A DNA stretch of 15,438 nucleotides from Flavobacteriaceae bacterium (GTDB lineage: Bacteria; Bacteroidota; Bacteroidia; Flavobacteriales; Flavobacteriaceae), in contig JABAYZ010000176.1 in the NCBI GenBank assembly GCA_018608735.1, positions 1 to 15,438 on the forward strand, read 5' to 3'. The translations under genes were made by a program, and so were the position numbers. The notes under the pieces were generated by a model, which searched no databases, had not been told where the DNA came from, and saw only the letters and a program-made list of their open reading frames with translations. Shown in pieces: positions 1 to 7,451 of this stretch (the stretch's first letter is position 1; each line of letters starts with the position of its first letter).

Positions 1-130
1 GTTTGGTTTCATTTCTGGCGACTAAGGTGAGTTTGACGCCTTCAGAAGCTAAGGCGAAAGCGGCAGCTTTTCCAATTCCTTGTGTGCTTCCGCATACAAG
101 AGCGTTTTTATGTTCTAAGTTTAAGTTCAT
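1..130 (-). CDS. Short-chain dehydrogenase/reductase, N-terminal fragment (runs off the left edge)
   Basis: The reverse strand from 130 gives an open frame starting MNLNLEHKNALVCGSTQGIG and continuing through the window edge, so about 43 residues are visible. The GSTQGIGKA stretch at residues 13-21 is the glycine-rich NAD(P)-binding turn (TGxxxGIG) of the classical short-chain dehydrogenase family, followed by a helix and the second strand (VKLTLVARN). The Arg at the end of that strand is often linked to NADPH preference, which is weak evidence. The gene starts 9 bases after the stop of the aldehyde dehydrogenase and is therefore almost surely the fifth gene of the kynurenine operon. The catalytic YxxxK part lies outside the window. 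Its substrate is unknown; family membership is well supported, a role in tryptophan breakdown is inferred from position only. Confidence 0.85.
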   Translation of the reverse strand, partial: MNLNLEHKNALVCGSTQGIGKAAAFALASEGVKLTLVARNETK

Positions 131-139
131 AGGTCTTTT

Positions 140-1588
140 TTAATATTCGTAATTGATACATATATTTTTAGTTTGGGTGAAAAATCGAAGCACTTCAAAT
201 CCGCCTTCACGACCAACTCCGGAAGATTTTATTCCTCCAAATGGCGTGCGTAGATCGCGTTGCATCCACGTGTTTATCCAAACAATTCCCGTTTCTAGTT
301 TCTCAGAGAACCTCAAACTTCGCTTTAGATTATTGGTCCATACCGTAGCGGATAAACCATATTTAACATCGTTTGCCAATGCTAAGGCTTCGGCATCAGA
401 ATTAAAAGACATCAGAGTAACTAAGGGTCCAAAAATCTCTTCTTGATTCAGTTTACACTGATTAGAATTTACTTCAATCACCGCAGGGGAAAGATAGTAA
501 CCATGTTCAAAACCATCCACAAAGACAGGTTCACCTCCACATAACAATCTGCTTTCTTTGTCATCAACTTCCGCAATATAAGTCTGTACTTTTTCAAAGT
601 GGGTCTTAGACACTAAGGCTCCAATTTGTGTGGATTCTTCGGAAGGATGTCCGACAACAAGTTGCCGAACACGTTCTGTAAAATCGACTTTAAATTTTTC
701 GTAAATAGAGGCTTCTACAAAAATTCGACTTCCGCACAAGCATATTTGCCCTTGGTTAGAAAACGAAGACTTTAGCGTGGTGGTGAGCATTTTTTCATAA
801 TCGCAATCTGCAAAAATGATGTTTGGGTTTTTCCCGCCCAATTCTAGGGACAATTTTTTAAACATGGGAGCAGCCGTTTTGGCAATAAGCTTTCCTGTTT
901 CTGTGCCTCCCGTGAATGAAATTGCTTTGATATGTGGGTGTTCCACAATGGCCTGACCAGTAGTTGTTCCTAGCCCATGAACAATATTAAGTACTCCATC
1001 TGGAAGTCCTGCTTCATTACAAATTTCACTTAATAAAAAAGCAGTATAAGGGGTTACTTCACTAGGTTTGGCAACCACACAATTTCCAGCGGCCAGTGCT
1101 GGGGCAATTTTCCATGACAATAAATACAAGGGCAGATTCCAAGGAGAAATGCAACCCACAACCCCTATCGGATGTCGCAGGGTATAGTTGATTGTTTTGT
1201 CACTTTTAGTTTCGTGACTTTCGCTGAAAAACTGAGTGATCGCATGTCCAAAAAATCTGAAGTTACTCGCCGCTCTTGGAATGTCAACTGCCTTCGCAAC
1301 TGAAATCGGTTTGCCATTATCTTTACTTTCTGCCGCAGCGAAGCGGTCCAAATTGGCTTCAATCAACGCCGCTATTTTCAATAAAATAGCACTTCTTTTT
1401 TCTATGGAGGTTTCTGACCAAGGGATGAATGCTTTTTGAGCAGCTTCATAAGCAACTTGCACATCTTCAGAACTCGAGTTTGGAATTTTCCCATACACTA
1501 CACCATCGTCAGGACTAATATTATCTAGCCATTCATTTTGAATGGGGTTTGAAAATACGCCGTTGATATAGTTCTGGATTTGAATCAT
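140..1588 (-). CDS. Aldehyde dehydrogenase, probable 2-aminomuconate (or 2-hydroxymuconate) semialdehyde dehydrogenase
   Basis: A 482-residue NAD-dependent aldehyde dehydrogenase of normal length. Visible landmarks are the PWNLP strand (oxyanion Asn151), the FTGG nucleotide-binding turn (225-228), the general base Glu249 in LELGG, and the nucleophile Cys283 in NQGQICLCGSR, with a second Cys at 285. The RDLRTPFGG segment (444-452) differs from the more usual LPFGG of general aldehyde dehydrogenases; as I recall it is typical of enzymes acting on 2-aminomuconate and 2-hydroxymuconate semialdehydes, where an Arg holds the substrate carboxylate. Together with kynU and kmo upstream this points to oxidation of 2-aminomuconate 6-semialdehyde to 2-aminomuconate in the cytoplasm. 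The start overlaps the stop of the preceding RidA-family gene in an ATGA (1585-1588), which suggests coupled translation. Family is near certain; the exact substrate is inferred. Confidence 0.9.
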   Translation of the reverse strand: MIQIQNYINGVFSNPIQNEWLDNISPDDGVVYGKIPNSSSEDVQVAYEAAQKAFIPWSETSIEKRSAILLKIAALIEANLDRFAAAESKDNGKPISVAKAVDIPRAASNFRFFGHAITQFFSESHETKSDKTINYTLRHPIGVVGCISPWNLPLYLLSWKIAPALAAGNCVVAKPSEVTPYTAFLLSEICNEAGLPDGVLNIVHGLGTTTGQAIVEHPHIKAISFTGGTETGKLIAKTAAPMFKKLSLELGGKNPNIIFADCDYEKMLTTTLKSSFSNQGQICLCGSRIFVEASIYEKFKVDFTERVRQLVVGHPSEESTQIGALVSKTHFEKVQTYIAEVDDKESRLLCGGEPVFVDGFEHGYYLSPAVIEVNSNQCKLNQEEIFGPLVTLMSFNSDAEALALANDVKYGLSATVWTNNLKRSLRFSEKLETGIVWINTWMQRDLRTPFGGIKSSGVGREGGFEVLRFFTQTKNICINYEY

Positions 1589-1989
1589 GTTAGTTTTTTA
1601 TAGGCGATAACTTTAATTTCTACAACCAAATCGGGATGTGGCAATTGATGTACGGCTACTGTAGTTCGTGTAGGACCAGTTGTTGAATTAAAGAATTCGG
1701 CATAAGTTTTATTATACCCTGCAAAATCATTCATGTTAACCAAAAAGCTAGTGACATCTACGACATCTTCTAAGCTGGCGCCTTCGTTCATCAAATTGGT
1801 GTTGATGTTTTGAAGAACTTCACGCGTTTGAGTTTCTATATTTAAATGTTTGGTTCCCATCTCATCGATGATATCCACGCCCGCAATGCTATTGTCTGCT
1901 CGTCTCGAACTTGTGCCTGAAACAAAAATAAAATCCCCAACACGTTTGCTGTGTGGATAGGCACCTCTAGGGGTTATTTTTTTACTCAT
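1585..1989 (-). CDS. RidA/YjgF-family protein, probable 2-aminomuconate deaminase
   Basis: A 134-residue single-domain protein of the RidA (YjgF/YER057c/UK114) family. It has the family core: FIFVSGTSSR near residues 21-30, the middle helix with the VVDVTSFLVNM strand (76-86), and the C-terminal signature GPTRTTVAVHQLP followed by LVVEIKVIA (105-129). Arg108 and Glu124 match the conserved active-site Arg and Glu of RidA deaminases. General RidA proteins remove reactive enamine/imine intermediates. Members within kynurenine or nitrobenzoate catabolic clusters (NbaF type) deaminate 2-aminomuconate. Its place between kmo and a muconate-semialdehyde-type dehydrogenase favours the latter. It starts 21 bases after kmo and overlaps the next gene by 4 bases. 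A general housekeeping RidA cannot be excluded from sequence alone. Confidence 0.88.
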   Translation of the reverse strand: MSKKITPRGAYPHSKRVGDFIFVSGTSSRRADNSIAGVDIIDEMGTKHLNIETQTREVLQNINTNLMNEGASLEDVVDVTSFLVNMNDFAGYNKTYAEFFNSTTGPTRTTVAVHQLPHPDLVVEIKVIAYKKLT

Positions 1990-2010
1990 CAGTCTTATTT
2001 TTAATTACTA

Positions 2011-3408
2011 CTAAACTATTTTTGAGCCGACATTTTCCTTCAGGATAGCGCCAGTCTCTTCTTGTACTTTTTTGAGTACAGTATTTAAATCTTCATTAGG
2101 CACTATTTTTTGCGCAGACAACAACTTTAGAATTGCCGTGTCTTGTGCACGACCTCGGGTCATGGCTTCGTTATATCCAATGGTTTCTTTAAATGTCACT
2201 AAGGAGTATTTCGAAAAATAGAGCTCTGGAAATTGAGCTTCCAAAGCCATTTCAATTTTTCGTTTTTCTTGAAATAAAGGATTTGCAACATGGTTTTTCA
2301 TTTCATGAAAATTGTCAATTGCTAAATCAGCAATTGCATCGGTATCTATTTTTCTGTGGGATTCAAAGGCTTTGAATGTGGCTTCCCAATTGCCGTCATG
2401 AAGGTCTAAAAACCGATCAAATTCAACAACATCCTCAAATGAAGCATTCATCCCTTGACCATAAAAGGGCACAATGGCATGGGCGGCATCGCCTAGTAAA
2501 AGACTGTTGCCTTTATAGTGCCATGGAAAACATTTCACTGTGCCTAAAGGAGCCGTTGGGTTTTTAAAAAACTCTTGTGCCAAATTTGGCATTAAATCCA
2601 GAGCATCAGGGAATTCCTTCCTGAAAAATTCGATGACAATTTCAGGGGTTGTTAGGTTGTCAAAATTGTATTCGCCGGTTTCATAACTTAAAAATAGGGT
2701 CACGGTAAAACTGCCATCTAAATTTGGCAATGCAATAATCATAAAATCGCCTCTTGGCCAAATATGTAGTGCATTTTTAAAGGCTTTAAACTCGCCACTT
2801 TTTGTGGGCTGAATGGTTAATTCCTTATAGCCATGTGTGAGATAATTCTGAGAAAAACTAAATAAAAACTTACGTTTCTCGAAATAACTTTTTCTTAAAG
2901 AGGAACCTGCGCCATCTGTTCCGAAGATGAGGTCGGCGGATACCTCAAAAACTTCGCCAGTAATAGTGTCTTCAAAACACCCTATTTTGGCTTCGAAATT
3001 TACTTTTGTACTACGTTTATTGAATTCTATAGTCACATTGTCTAGGGCTTCTGCCTCGTCTAATAAGAGAGCGGTTAGTAATTCTCTTGAAATAGAATTT
3101 ATAGACTCATTTTCCCGACCGCTATAGTTTGAAAGAAAGGTGTTTCCTTCTTTGTCATGAATCATTCGACCGTGCATTGGAATACACAGAGAATCAACTT
3201 TTGATTCCAATCCAACCATTTTAATCGCTTTCAATCCACGATTCGAAAAGGCCAAATTGATCGAACGTCCTGCACTGATATCCACTTTTCTTAAATCAGG
3301 TCGCATTTCTATAACACGTACGTTAAATCCGCGTTGGCCTAATCGCAAGGCGAGTAAGGATCCACAAAGTCCTGCTCCAATAATTAATATGGATTCTTGT
3401 TTAGGCAT
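2011..3408 (-). CDS. kmo: Kynurenine 3-monooxygenase
   Basis: A 465-residue FAD-dependent aromatic hydroxylase that converts L-kynurenine to 3-hydroxykynurenine with NADPH and O2. The N-terminal Rossmann motif is GAGLCG (11-16) after a hydrophobic strand, and the acidic end of the second strand is Glu34. The DG motif is FGTDGAGSSLRK (163-172), and the second FAD motif is LLLGDAAHAIVPFYGQGMN (303-321), whose PFYGQGMN is characteristic of KMO. Arg81, Tyr95 and Tyr401 fit the positions of the residues that bind the kynurenine carboxylate in the Pseudomonas enzyme, as I recall it (Arg84, Tyr98, Tyr404). The start lies 8 bases inside the end of kynU, so the two are translated together. Length is normal for the family. 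Membrane-anchoring C-terminal helices seen in eukaryotic KMO are not evident. Confidence 0.96.
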   Translation of the reverse strand: MPKQESILIIGAGLCGSLLALRLGQRGFNVRVIEMRPDLRKVDISAGRSINLAFSNRGLKAIKMVGLESKVDSLCIPMHGRMIHDKEGNTFLSNYSGRENESINSISRELLTALLLDEAEALDNVTIEFNKRSTKVNFEAKIGCFEDTITGEVFEVSADLIFGTDGAGSSLRKSYFEKRKFLFSFSQNYLTHGYKELTIQPTKSGEFKAFKNALHIWPRGDFMIIALPNLDGSFTVTLFLSYETGEYNFDNLTTPEIVIEFFRKEFPDALDLMPNLAQEFFKNPTAPLGTVKCFPWHYKGNSLLLGDAAHAIVPFYGQGMNASFEDVVEFDRFLDLHDGNWEATFKAFESHRKIDTDAIADLAIDNFHEMKNHVANPLFQEKRKIEMALEAQFPELYFSKYSLVTFKETIGYNEAMTRGRAQDTAILKLLSAQKIVPNEDLNTVLKKVQEETGAILKENVGSKIV

Positions 3409-4672
3409 TTAAAATTGTTTTTAAGAGTTCTACCATTTTATAAACGTCTTCAAATGAGTTGTAAAAAGGGGTAGGAGCACATCGAATCACATCTGGAGTT
3501 CTCCAGTCAGTAATCACATGAGCATCAGTTAATTTTGTGTGTAAAGATTTATTGGCATTTTTTACTTGTATGGAGAGTTGGCATCCTCTTTGCTCTGGGT
3601 CTTTTGGGGTAATTATAGTAATATTTTCATTTTGTAATTCCAAAATGAGGTATTCCATATACCCAGTGAGCTGTATTGATTTTTTTCTTAAAGCGGACAT
3701 GCCTACTTCTTTAAATAATTCTAAAGAGGCTTTAATTGCAGCCATAGATAAGATGGGTGGGTTGCTTAATTGCCAACCTTCTGCTCCCGGAATAATATCT
3801 AAAGGTTGACGCATATCAAAACGTGTGGCTTTATTTTGACTCCACCAGCCTGCAAATCGTTTTAAGGACGTATCGTGGGCATAGCGTTCGTGAACAAAAA
3901 TTCCGCCGAGACTTCCAGGACCAGAATTCATGTATTTATAGGTACACCAGGCCGCAAAGTCAACTCCTGATTCATGAAGTTTGGGTTGAATGTTTCCAAC
4001 CCCATGTGCCAAGTCAATGCCTACTTTACATCCCTGTTGATGACCGAGTTCGGCAATTCTTTTTAAATCTAAATATTGTCCTGTATAATAATTGACACCG
4101 CCAATTAACAATAAAGCGATTTCATCGCCTTGAGTTTCTAAAATAGCCGCTAAGTCCTCAATATTTAATAGGGTTTCTCCAGCTCTAGGCGTCCATTCAA
4201 TGAGCGAATCAACAGGGTCAAAACCATGAAATTGTAATTGTGTTTCTACGGCATATCGATCGGAGGGAAAGGCATCGCTTTCAATCACGATTTTATATTT
4301 TGTTTTGGTGGGCTGATAAAACGACACCATCAACAAATGTAAATTTGTGGTCAACGTGTTCATAATGACCACTTCTATGGGCTTTGCTCCAACAATTTCT
4401 GCCATACTTTCGGTGAGAAATTCGTGGTATGACATCCAAGGGTTTTTGGCTTCAAAATGGCCTTCTACGCCTAAGTTAGCCCAGTCGTCTAACTCTTGTT
4501 GGATGTGATTTTTGGTTTGTTTTGGTTGAAGTCCTAAAGAGTTCCCCGTAAAGTATAACCATTCATCTCCATCAGAAGTTTTGGGAATGTGAAATTTATC
4601 ACGGTAATGCGCTAAAGGATCTTTTTGATCTTGTGCTTTTGCAAAACCGATTCCAGGCTTAAAATGTATCAA
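3401..4672 (-). CDS. kynU: Kynureninase (TTG start)
   Basis: A 423-residue PLP enzyme that cleaves kynurenine to anthranilate, or 3-hydroxykynurenine to 3-hydroxyanthranilate, plus alanine. Landmarks: YFTGNSLGLQPK (40-51), phosphate-contacting NTLTTNLH (105-112), the cofactor Asp220 in IDLAHGVGN, the Schiff-base Lys246 in TYKYMNSGPG, the FAGWW segment (273-277), and the C-terminal RTPDVIRCAPTPFYNSF (391-407). The chosen start is TTG: no ATG lies upstream in frame, and an in-frame TAA two codons before the TTG closes the frame. The first residues (GFAKAQDQKDPL) align with the usual kynureninase N-terminus, so a later start would truncate the protein. It is the first gene of the operon; because kmo follows, 3-hydroxykynurenine is the likely substrate. 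Confidence 0.96.
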   Translation of the reverse strand: MIHFKPGIGFAKAQDQKDPLAHYRDKFHIPKTSDGDEWLYFTGNSLGLQPKQTKNHIQQELDDWANLGVEGHFEAKNPWMSYHEFLTESMAEIVGAKPIEVVIMNTLTTNLHLLMVSFYQPTKTKYKIVIESDAFPSDRYAVETQLQFHGFDPVDSLIEWTPRAGETLLNIEDLAAILETQGDEIALLLIGGVNYYTGQYLDLKRIAELGHQQGCKVGIDLAHGVGNIQPKLHESGVDFAAWCTYKYMNSGPGSLGGIFVHERYAHDTSLKRFAGWWSQNKATRFDMRQPLDIIPGAEGWQLSNPPILSMAAIKASLELFKEVGMSALRKKSIQLTGYMEYLILELQNENITIITPKDPEQRGCQLSIQVKNANKSLHTKLTDAHVITDWRTPDVIRCAPTPFYNSFEDVYKMVELLKTILNA

Positions 4673-4694
4673 CAGTTATGAGTTTATATTCTCT

Positions 4695-4725
4695 CAAAAA
4701 TAAGCAATTTTGATTGAAAATAAAA
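4695..4725 (-). promoter_or_regulatory. Candidate Bacteroidota-type promoter for the kynurenine operon
   Basis: On the minus strand the octamer TATTTTTG (4702-4695) matches the Bacteroidota -7 consensus TAnnTTTG. Nineteen bases upstream is TTTT (4725-4722), one base off the -33 TTTG element. It lies 22 bases before the TTG start of kynU, leaving a short leader. Between the two elements sits a small inverted repeat (CAAT/ATTG, 4705-4716), which may be chance in such AT-rich DNA. Inferred from consensus only. Confidence 0.45.
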
Positions 4726-4744
4726 TGGAATTGATGCTTTAAAA

Positions 4745-5407
4745 TTAATGTTTAGGTTTAAGTAAGTCCGGGAATTTTTTTTGAAATTTCTTTAAACGCG
4801 GAATAGAAACATTCCGTATGTAAGAATTGTTCGGGTGTAGCCGCTCATAGTTTTGATGGTAGTCTTCTCCTATCCAAAATTTTTGAAATGGATAAACTTC
4901 TGCAGCAACTTTCTTGTTTAGTTTTGAAGTCAGGGCCTCTTTTTTTTGATCTATGATTGTTTTTTGTTTGTCATTTTGATAAAAAATTATAGAACGGTAT
5001 TGCGAGCCTCTATCAGGCCCTTGACCATTAACTTGGGAGATGTTTTGAGAGCCAAAATACACATCTACTAAGCTTGAGAAACTCACGACTGTTGGGTCGT
5101 AAATCACTTCTACAGCTTCGGCATGTCCAGTTCTTCCAGTATTACTTGATTGGTAAGTTGGATTCTCTGTGTGGCCTCCAGCATAGCCATTAATAACTTC
5201 AGAAACGCCTTTGACACTTTCATAAATGGCTTCTACACACCAAAAACATCCGCTGGCAAAATAGGCGCGTGCCATACCATCTTTTATAGGAACTTCAACA
5301 GCAGGAGCATTTTCTATGTTATGCTGAGTTTTGGTCTTGTCTTTTTTGGTTTGACAGCTCATAAAACTAAAGGTCAAGCAAAGCATTAATGTGGTAAGAT
5401 TTTTCAT
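4745..5407 (-). CDS. msrA: Peptide methionine-S-sulfoxide reductase MsrA, predicted lipoprotein
   Basis: A 220-residue protein that reduces the S-epimer of methionine sulfoxide in proteins. The first 17 residues form a hydrophobic signal peptide ending in a lipobox-like FMSC, so Cys18 would be the lipidated residue and the enzyme would sit outside the cytoplasm, probably in the outer membrane or facing the periplasm. The MsrA domain starts near residue 47. The catalytic motif is GCFWC (53-57), with nucleophile Cys54 and a nearby Cys57. There is no cysteine in the C-terminal part, so Cys57 is the only candidate resolving residue. The Tyr in NPTYQSSNTGRTGHAEAV (82-99) and the GHAE segment are also typical. 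It ends 72 bases before the kynU start and seems to be a separate unit; I found no clear terminator after it. Confidence 0.95.
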   Translation of the reverse strand: MKNLTTLMLCLTFSFMSCQTKKDKTKTQHNIENAPAVEVPIKDGMARAYFASGCFWCVEAIYESVKGVSEVINGYAGGHTENPTYQSSNTGRTGHAEAVEVIYDPTVVSFSSLVDVYFGSQNISQVNGQGPDRGSQYRSIIFYQNDKQKTIIDQKKEALTSKLNKKVAAEVYPFQKFWIGEDYHQNYERLHPNNSYIRNVSIPRLKKFQKKFPDLLKPKH

Positions 5408-5474
5408 GGGTATAGAGGTTTGTTTATGCCCTAAAATTACAATGCAAATTTTATAAAAGTGTGAAAATTATATT

Positions 5475-5508
5475 AAATAAAAAAGCCCTCATTAAAAATG
5501 AAGGCTTT
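5475..5508 (-). terminator. Intrinsic terminator after the Nif3/coiled-coil pair
   Basis: Arms 5482-5493 and 5497-5508 pair over 12 bases around a 3-base loop. Read on the minus strand, the arms are AAAGCCTTCATT and AATGAGGGCTTT, fully paired if one G-U pair is allowed, and are followed by TTTTTT (5484-5479) and further T-rich sequence. On the plus strand the same position is a C-A mismatch, so the structure favours minus-strand transcripts. It lies 20 bases beyond the stop of the coiled-coil gene. Confidence 0.85.
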
Positions 5509-5528
5509 AAATAATTTATGATAAAAAA

Positions 5529-6308
5529 TTAAAGTTTAGAAATCAATTTTTCCATTTTAACTTTTTGTTCTTCAGCGAGAAGGGCATCGACTAAAATTCG
5601 ACCACTGTGTTCATCGGTGATGATTTTTTTACGAGAAGCAATTTCCATTTGAACCTGTGGTGGAATTGTAAAGTAAGACCCTCCAGAGGCTCCTCTTTCA
5701 ATAGGGACTATTGCTAAACCATTTTTAACGTTTGTACGTATTTTTGTGTAAGCTTTTACAAGGCGTTCATCAATATTCTTTTTGTAATCTTCAGACTTGG
5801 CCAACAAAAGTTTTTCTTCTTTTTCGGTTTCGGCAAGAATATCGTCAAGATCTGCTTTTTTGTGTTTTAAATGTGTTTCACGTTCTTCCAAACGTTCTTT
5901 TGTAGACGTGATTACAACATTTTTTTGTTCTATTTGAGCGTTAAATTCTTTAATGTGTTTTTCAGCCAATTGGATTTCCAACTCTTGAAATTCAACTTCT
6001 TTAGTTAAAGAATTAAATTCACGATTATTACGAACATTTTTTTGTTGTTCAGCATATTTCTTAATCAATCCAGTAGATTCTTCTATGAGAATTTTTTTGG
6101 ATTTGATTTGATTCTCAATTTCAGCTAAGCTTTGTTCAAGCTTTTCAACTCTATTTTTAAAGCCTTCAACATCATCTTCTAAGTCTCTAACTTCTAAAGG
6201 TAATTCTCCTCTTACATTTCTAATTTCGTCAACTCTAGAGTCTATCAATTGTAAATCATAAAGAGCTCTTAATCGTTCTTCTACGGTTAGTTCTTTCTTT
6301 TTAGCCAT
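5529..6308 (-). CDS. Coiled-coil protein of the C4-type zinc-ribbon family, with the zinc ligands lost
   Basis: A 259-residue protein. Residues about 10-190 are rich in Glu, Lys, Leu and Gln with heptad character, predicting a long antiparallel coiled coil. The segment NNREFNSLTKEVEFQE (93-108) resembles the turn region typical of the bacterial zf-RING_7/C4 zinc-ribbon family. The C-terminal domain (about 198-245) aligns with the zinc-ribbon part: GASGGSYFTIPPQVQMEI followed by DEHSGRILVD. In many relatives the first is CxxC and the second CPxCGRIL; here there is no cysteine anywhere in the protein, so zinc cannot be bound in the usual way. The start is 2 bases after the Nif3-family stop, so the pair is surely cotranscribed. 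Exact function is not established; association with the Nif3 partner and possibly with nucleic acid is inferred from context. Confidence 0.85.
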   Translation of the reverse strand: MAKKKELTVEERLRALYDLQLIDSRVDEIRNVRGELPLEVRDLEDDVEGFKNRVEKLEQSLAEIENQIKSKKILIEESTGLIKKYAEQQKNVRNNREFNSLTKEVEFQELEIQLAEKHIKEFNAQIEQKNVVITSTKERLEERETHLKHKKADLDDILAETEKEEKLLLAKSEDYKKNIDERLVKAYTKIRTNVKNGLAIVPIERGASGGSYFTIPPQVQMEIASRKKIITDEHSGRILVDALLAEEQKVKMEKLISKL

Positions 6309-6310
6309 GC

Positions 6311-7405
6311 TTATATATACTTTACGGGATTTGTATTTGTCTTTGATAAAAGGATTGCAAAATTAGTAATTTTTTTCTTAAGATGCGCAACTAAAATATT
6401 TTTTATATGTTGCTCGCTTTCATAGTGTCCAATGTCGGCCAATACCATTGCGTTTTCTGCCCTAAAAAAATCGTGATATTTTAAGTCCGAGGTAATAAAA
6501 GCATCTGCACCAGCAGCTTTAGCCGTTTCAATAGCGAAACTTCCTGAACCTCCCAAAACAGCAACGGTTTGAATTGGTCGATCTAACAATGTCGAATGTC
6601 GAATAACGTCGCAATTAAAACGAGTTTTTACCAAACTTAAAAATGAAGCTTCTTCCATTGGGTGTTCGAGTTCGCCAATCATTCCCATGCCAATATGTTG
6701 GTTTTTATTTTCTAAGGATAGCACTTCATAAGCCACTTCTTCGTAAGGGTGACTTTCGAGCAAGGCTTTCAGAATGTCGTTTTCGAGATGTTTTTCAAAA
6801 GTGACCGTAATTTTTGTCTCCGATACTTTTTGTAAACGATGTTTTTCTCCAATTACAGGGTTAGAGTTTTCATTACCTTTATAACTCCCCGTTCCAGGGC
6901 TACTAAAACTACAGTTGGTATAATTTCCAATGCTTCCAGCACCACTTTCAAACAGGGCTGTTCTTACGTGTTCAGCATTTTTTTCTGGGACATAAACGGT
7001 CAATTGTTTTATAGTGTTCGCTTGTGGAATGAGAATCGTTTTGTTTTTCAACCCTAAAATTTCACAAAGCCCAGCATTAGAACCTTCAAAAGCATTGTCA
7101 AGCGCTGTATGAATGGCATAAATTGCAATTTTATTTTCGATTGCCTTTATCAACACCCGTTCTACATAGGAGTTTCCTGTAATTTTTTTGAGACCTTTAA
7201 AAATAATCGGATGAAAACTCACAATCAAATTACAGTGGTTTTCAATGGCTTCATCTACTACTGATTCAAGGGTGTCTAAGGACACCAAAACCCCTGTAAC
7301 TTCGCTGTTCTTATTACCGACCAAAAGGCCTACGTTATCAAATTCTTCGGCGTATGCAAGCGGGGCTAAAGCCTCTAAATGCGTTATAACTTCCTGAACT
7401 ATCAT
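6311..7405 (-). CDS. Nif3-like (DUF34, YbgI/YqfO) dinuclear metal-centre protein
   Basis: A 364-residue protein of the long YqfO-type form, with a central insert (about 130-225) resembling the PII/CutA-like domain between two halves of the Nif3 fold. N-terminal signature: YAEEFDNVGLLVG (18-30). Candidate metal ligands are His65 (SFHPIIF), His99 and Asp103 (IHTALDN), and His327 with Glu331 (GHYESE); spacing matches His97/Asp101 and His215/Glu219 as I recall them for E. coli YbgI. The residue corresponding to the first His of the usual HH pair is Phe64. The family forms toroidal hexamers with two metals per subunit; its cellular role remains unsettled, though cofactor repair or hydrolase activity has been proposed. 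It shares an operon with the downstream coiled-coil protein and is divergent from lpxK. Confidence 0.93.
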   Translation of the reverse strand: MIVQEVITHLEALAPLAYAEEFDNVGLLVGNKNSEVTGVLVSLDTLESVVDEAIENHCNLIVSFHPIIFKGLKKITGNSYVERVLIKAIENKIAIYAIHTALDNAFEGSNAGLCEILGLKNKTILIPQANTIKQLTVYVPEKNAEHVRTALFESGAGSIGNYTNCSFSSPGTGSYKGNENSNPVIGEKHRLQKVSETKITVTFEKHLENDILKALLESHPYEEVAYEVLSLENKNQHIGMGMIGELEHPMEEASFLSLVKTRFNCDVIRHSTLLDRPIQTVAVLGGSGSFAIETAKAAGADAFITSDLKYHDFFRAENAMVLADIGHYESEQHIKNILVAHLKKKITNFAILLSKTNTNPVKYI

Positions 7406-7422
7406 AAGTTTTTGTTTAAGTT

Positions 7423-7451
7423 CAAAGATAAAATAATTACTTTCGTTGCAA
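7423..7451 (-). promoter_or_regulatory. Candidate promoter for the Nif3 operon
   Basis: The minus strand carries TATCTTTG (7430-7423), a full match to TAnnTTTG, with TTG (7451-7449) 18 bases upstream. This agrees with the Flavobacterium-type TTG-N17-23-TAnnTTTG arrangement. The -7 octamer is 17 bases before the Nif3 start codon, and the -33 element overlaps the lpxK start codon on the other strand. Confidence 0.5.

Noticed and set aside
7379..7450. Longer N-terminus for lpxK from the ATG at 7379
   Set aside because: The added 24 residues overlap the divergent Nif3 gene and its promoter and do not look like LpxK; the ATG at 7451 gives the usual family beginning.
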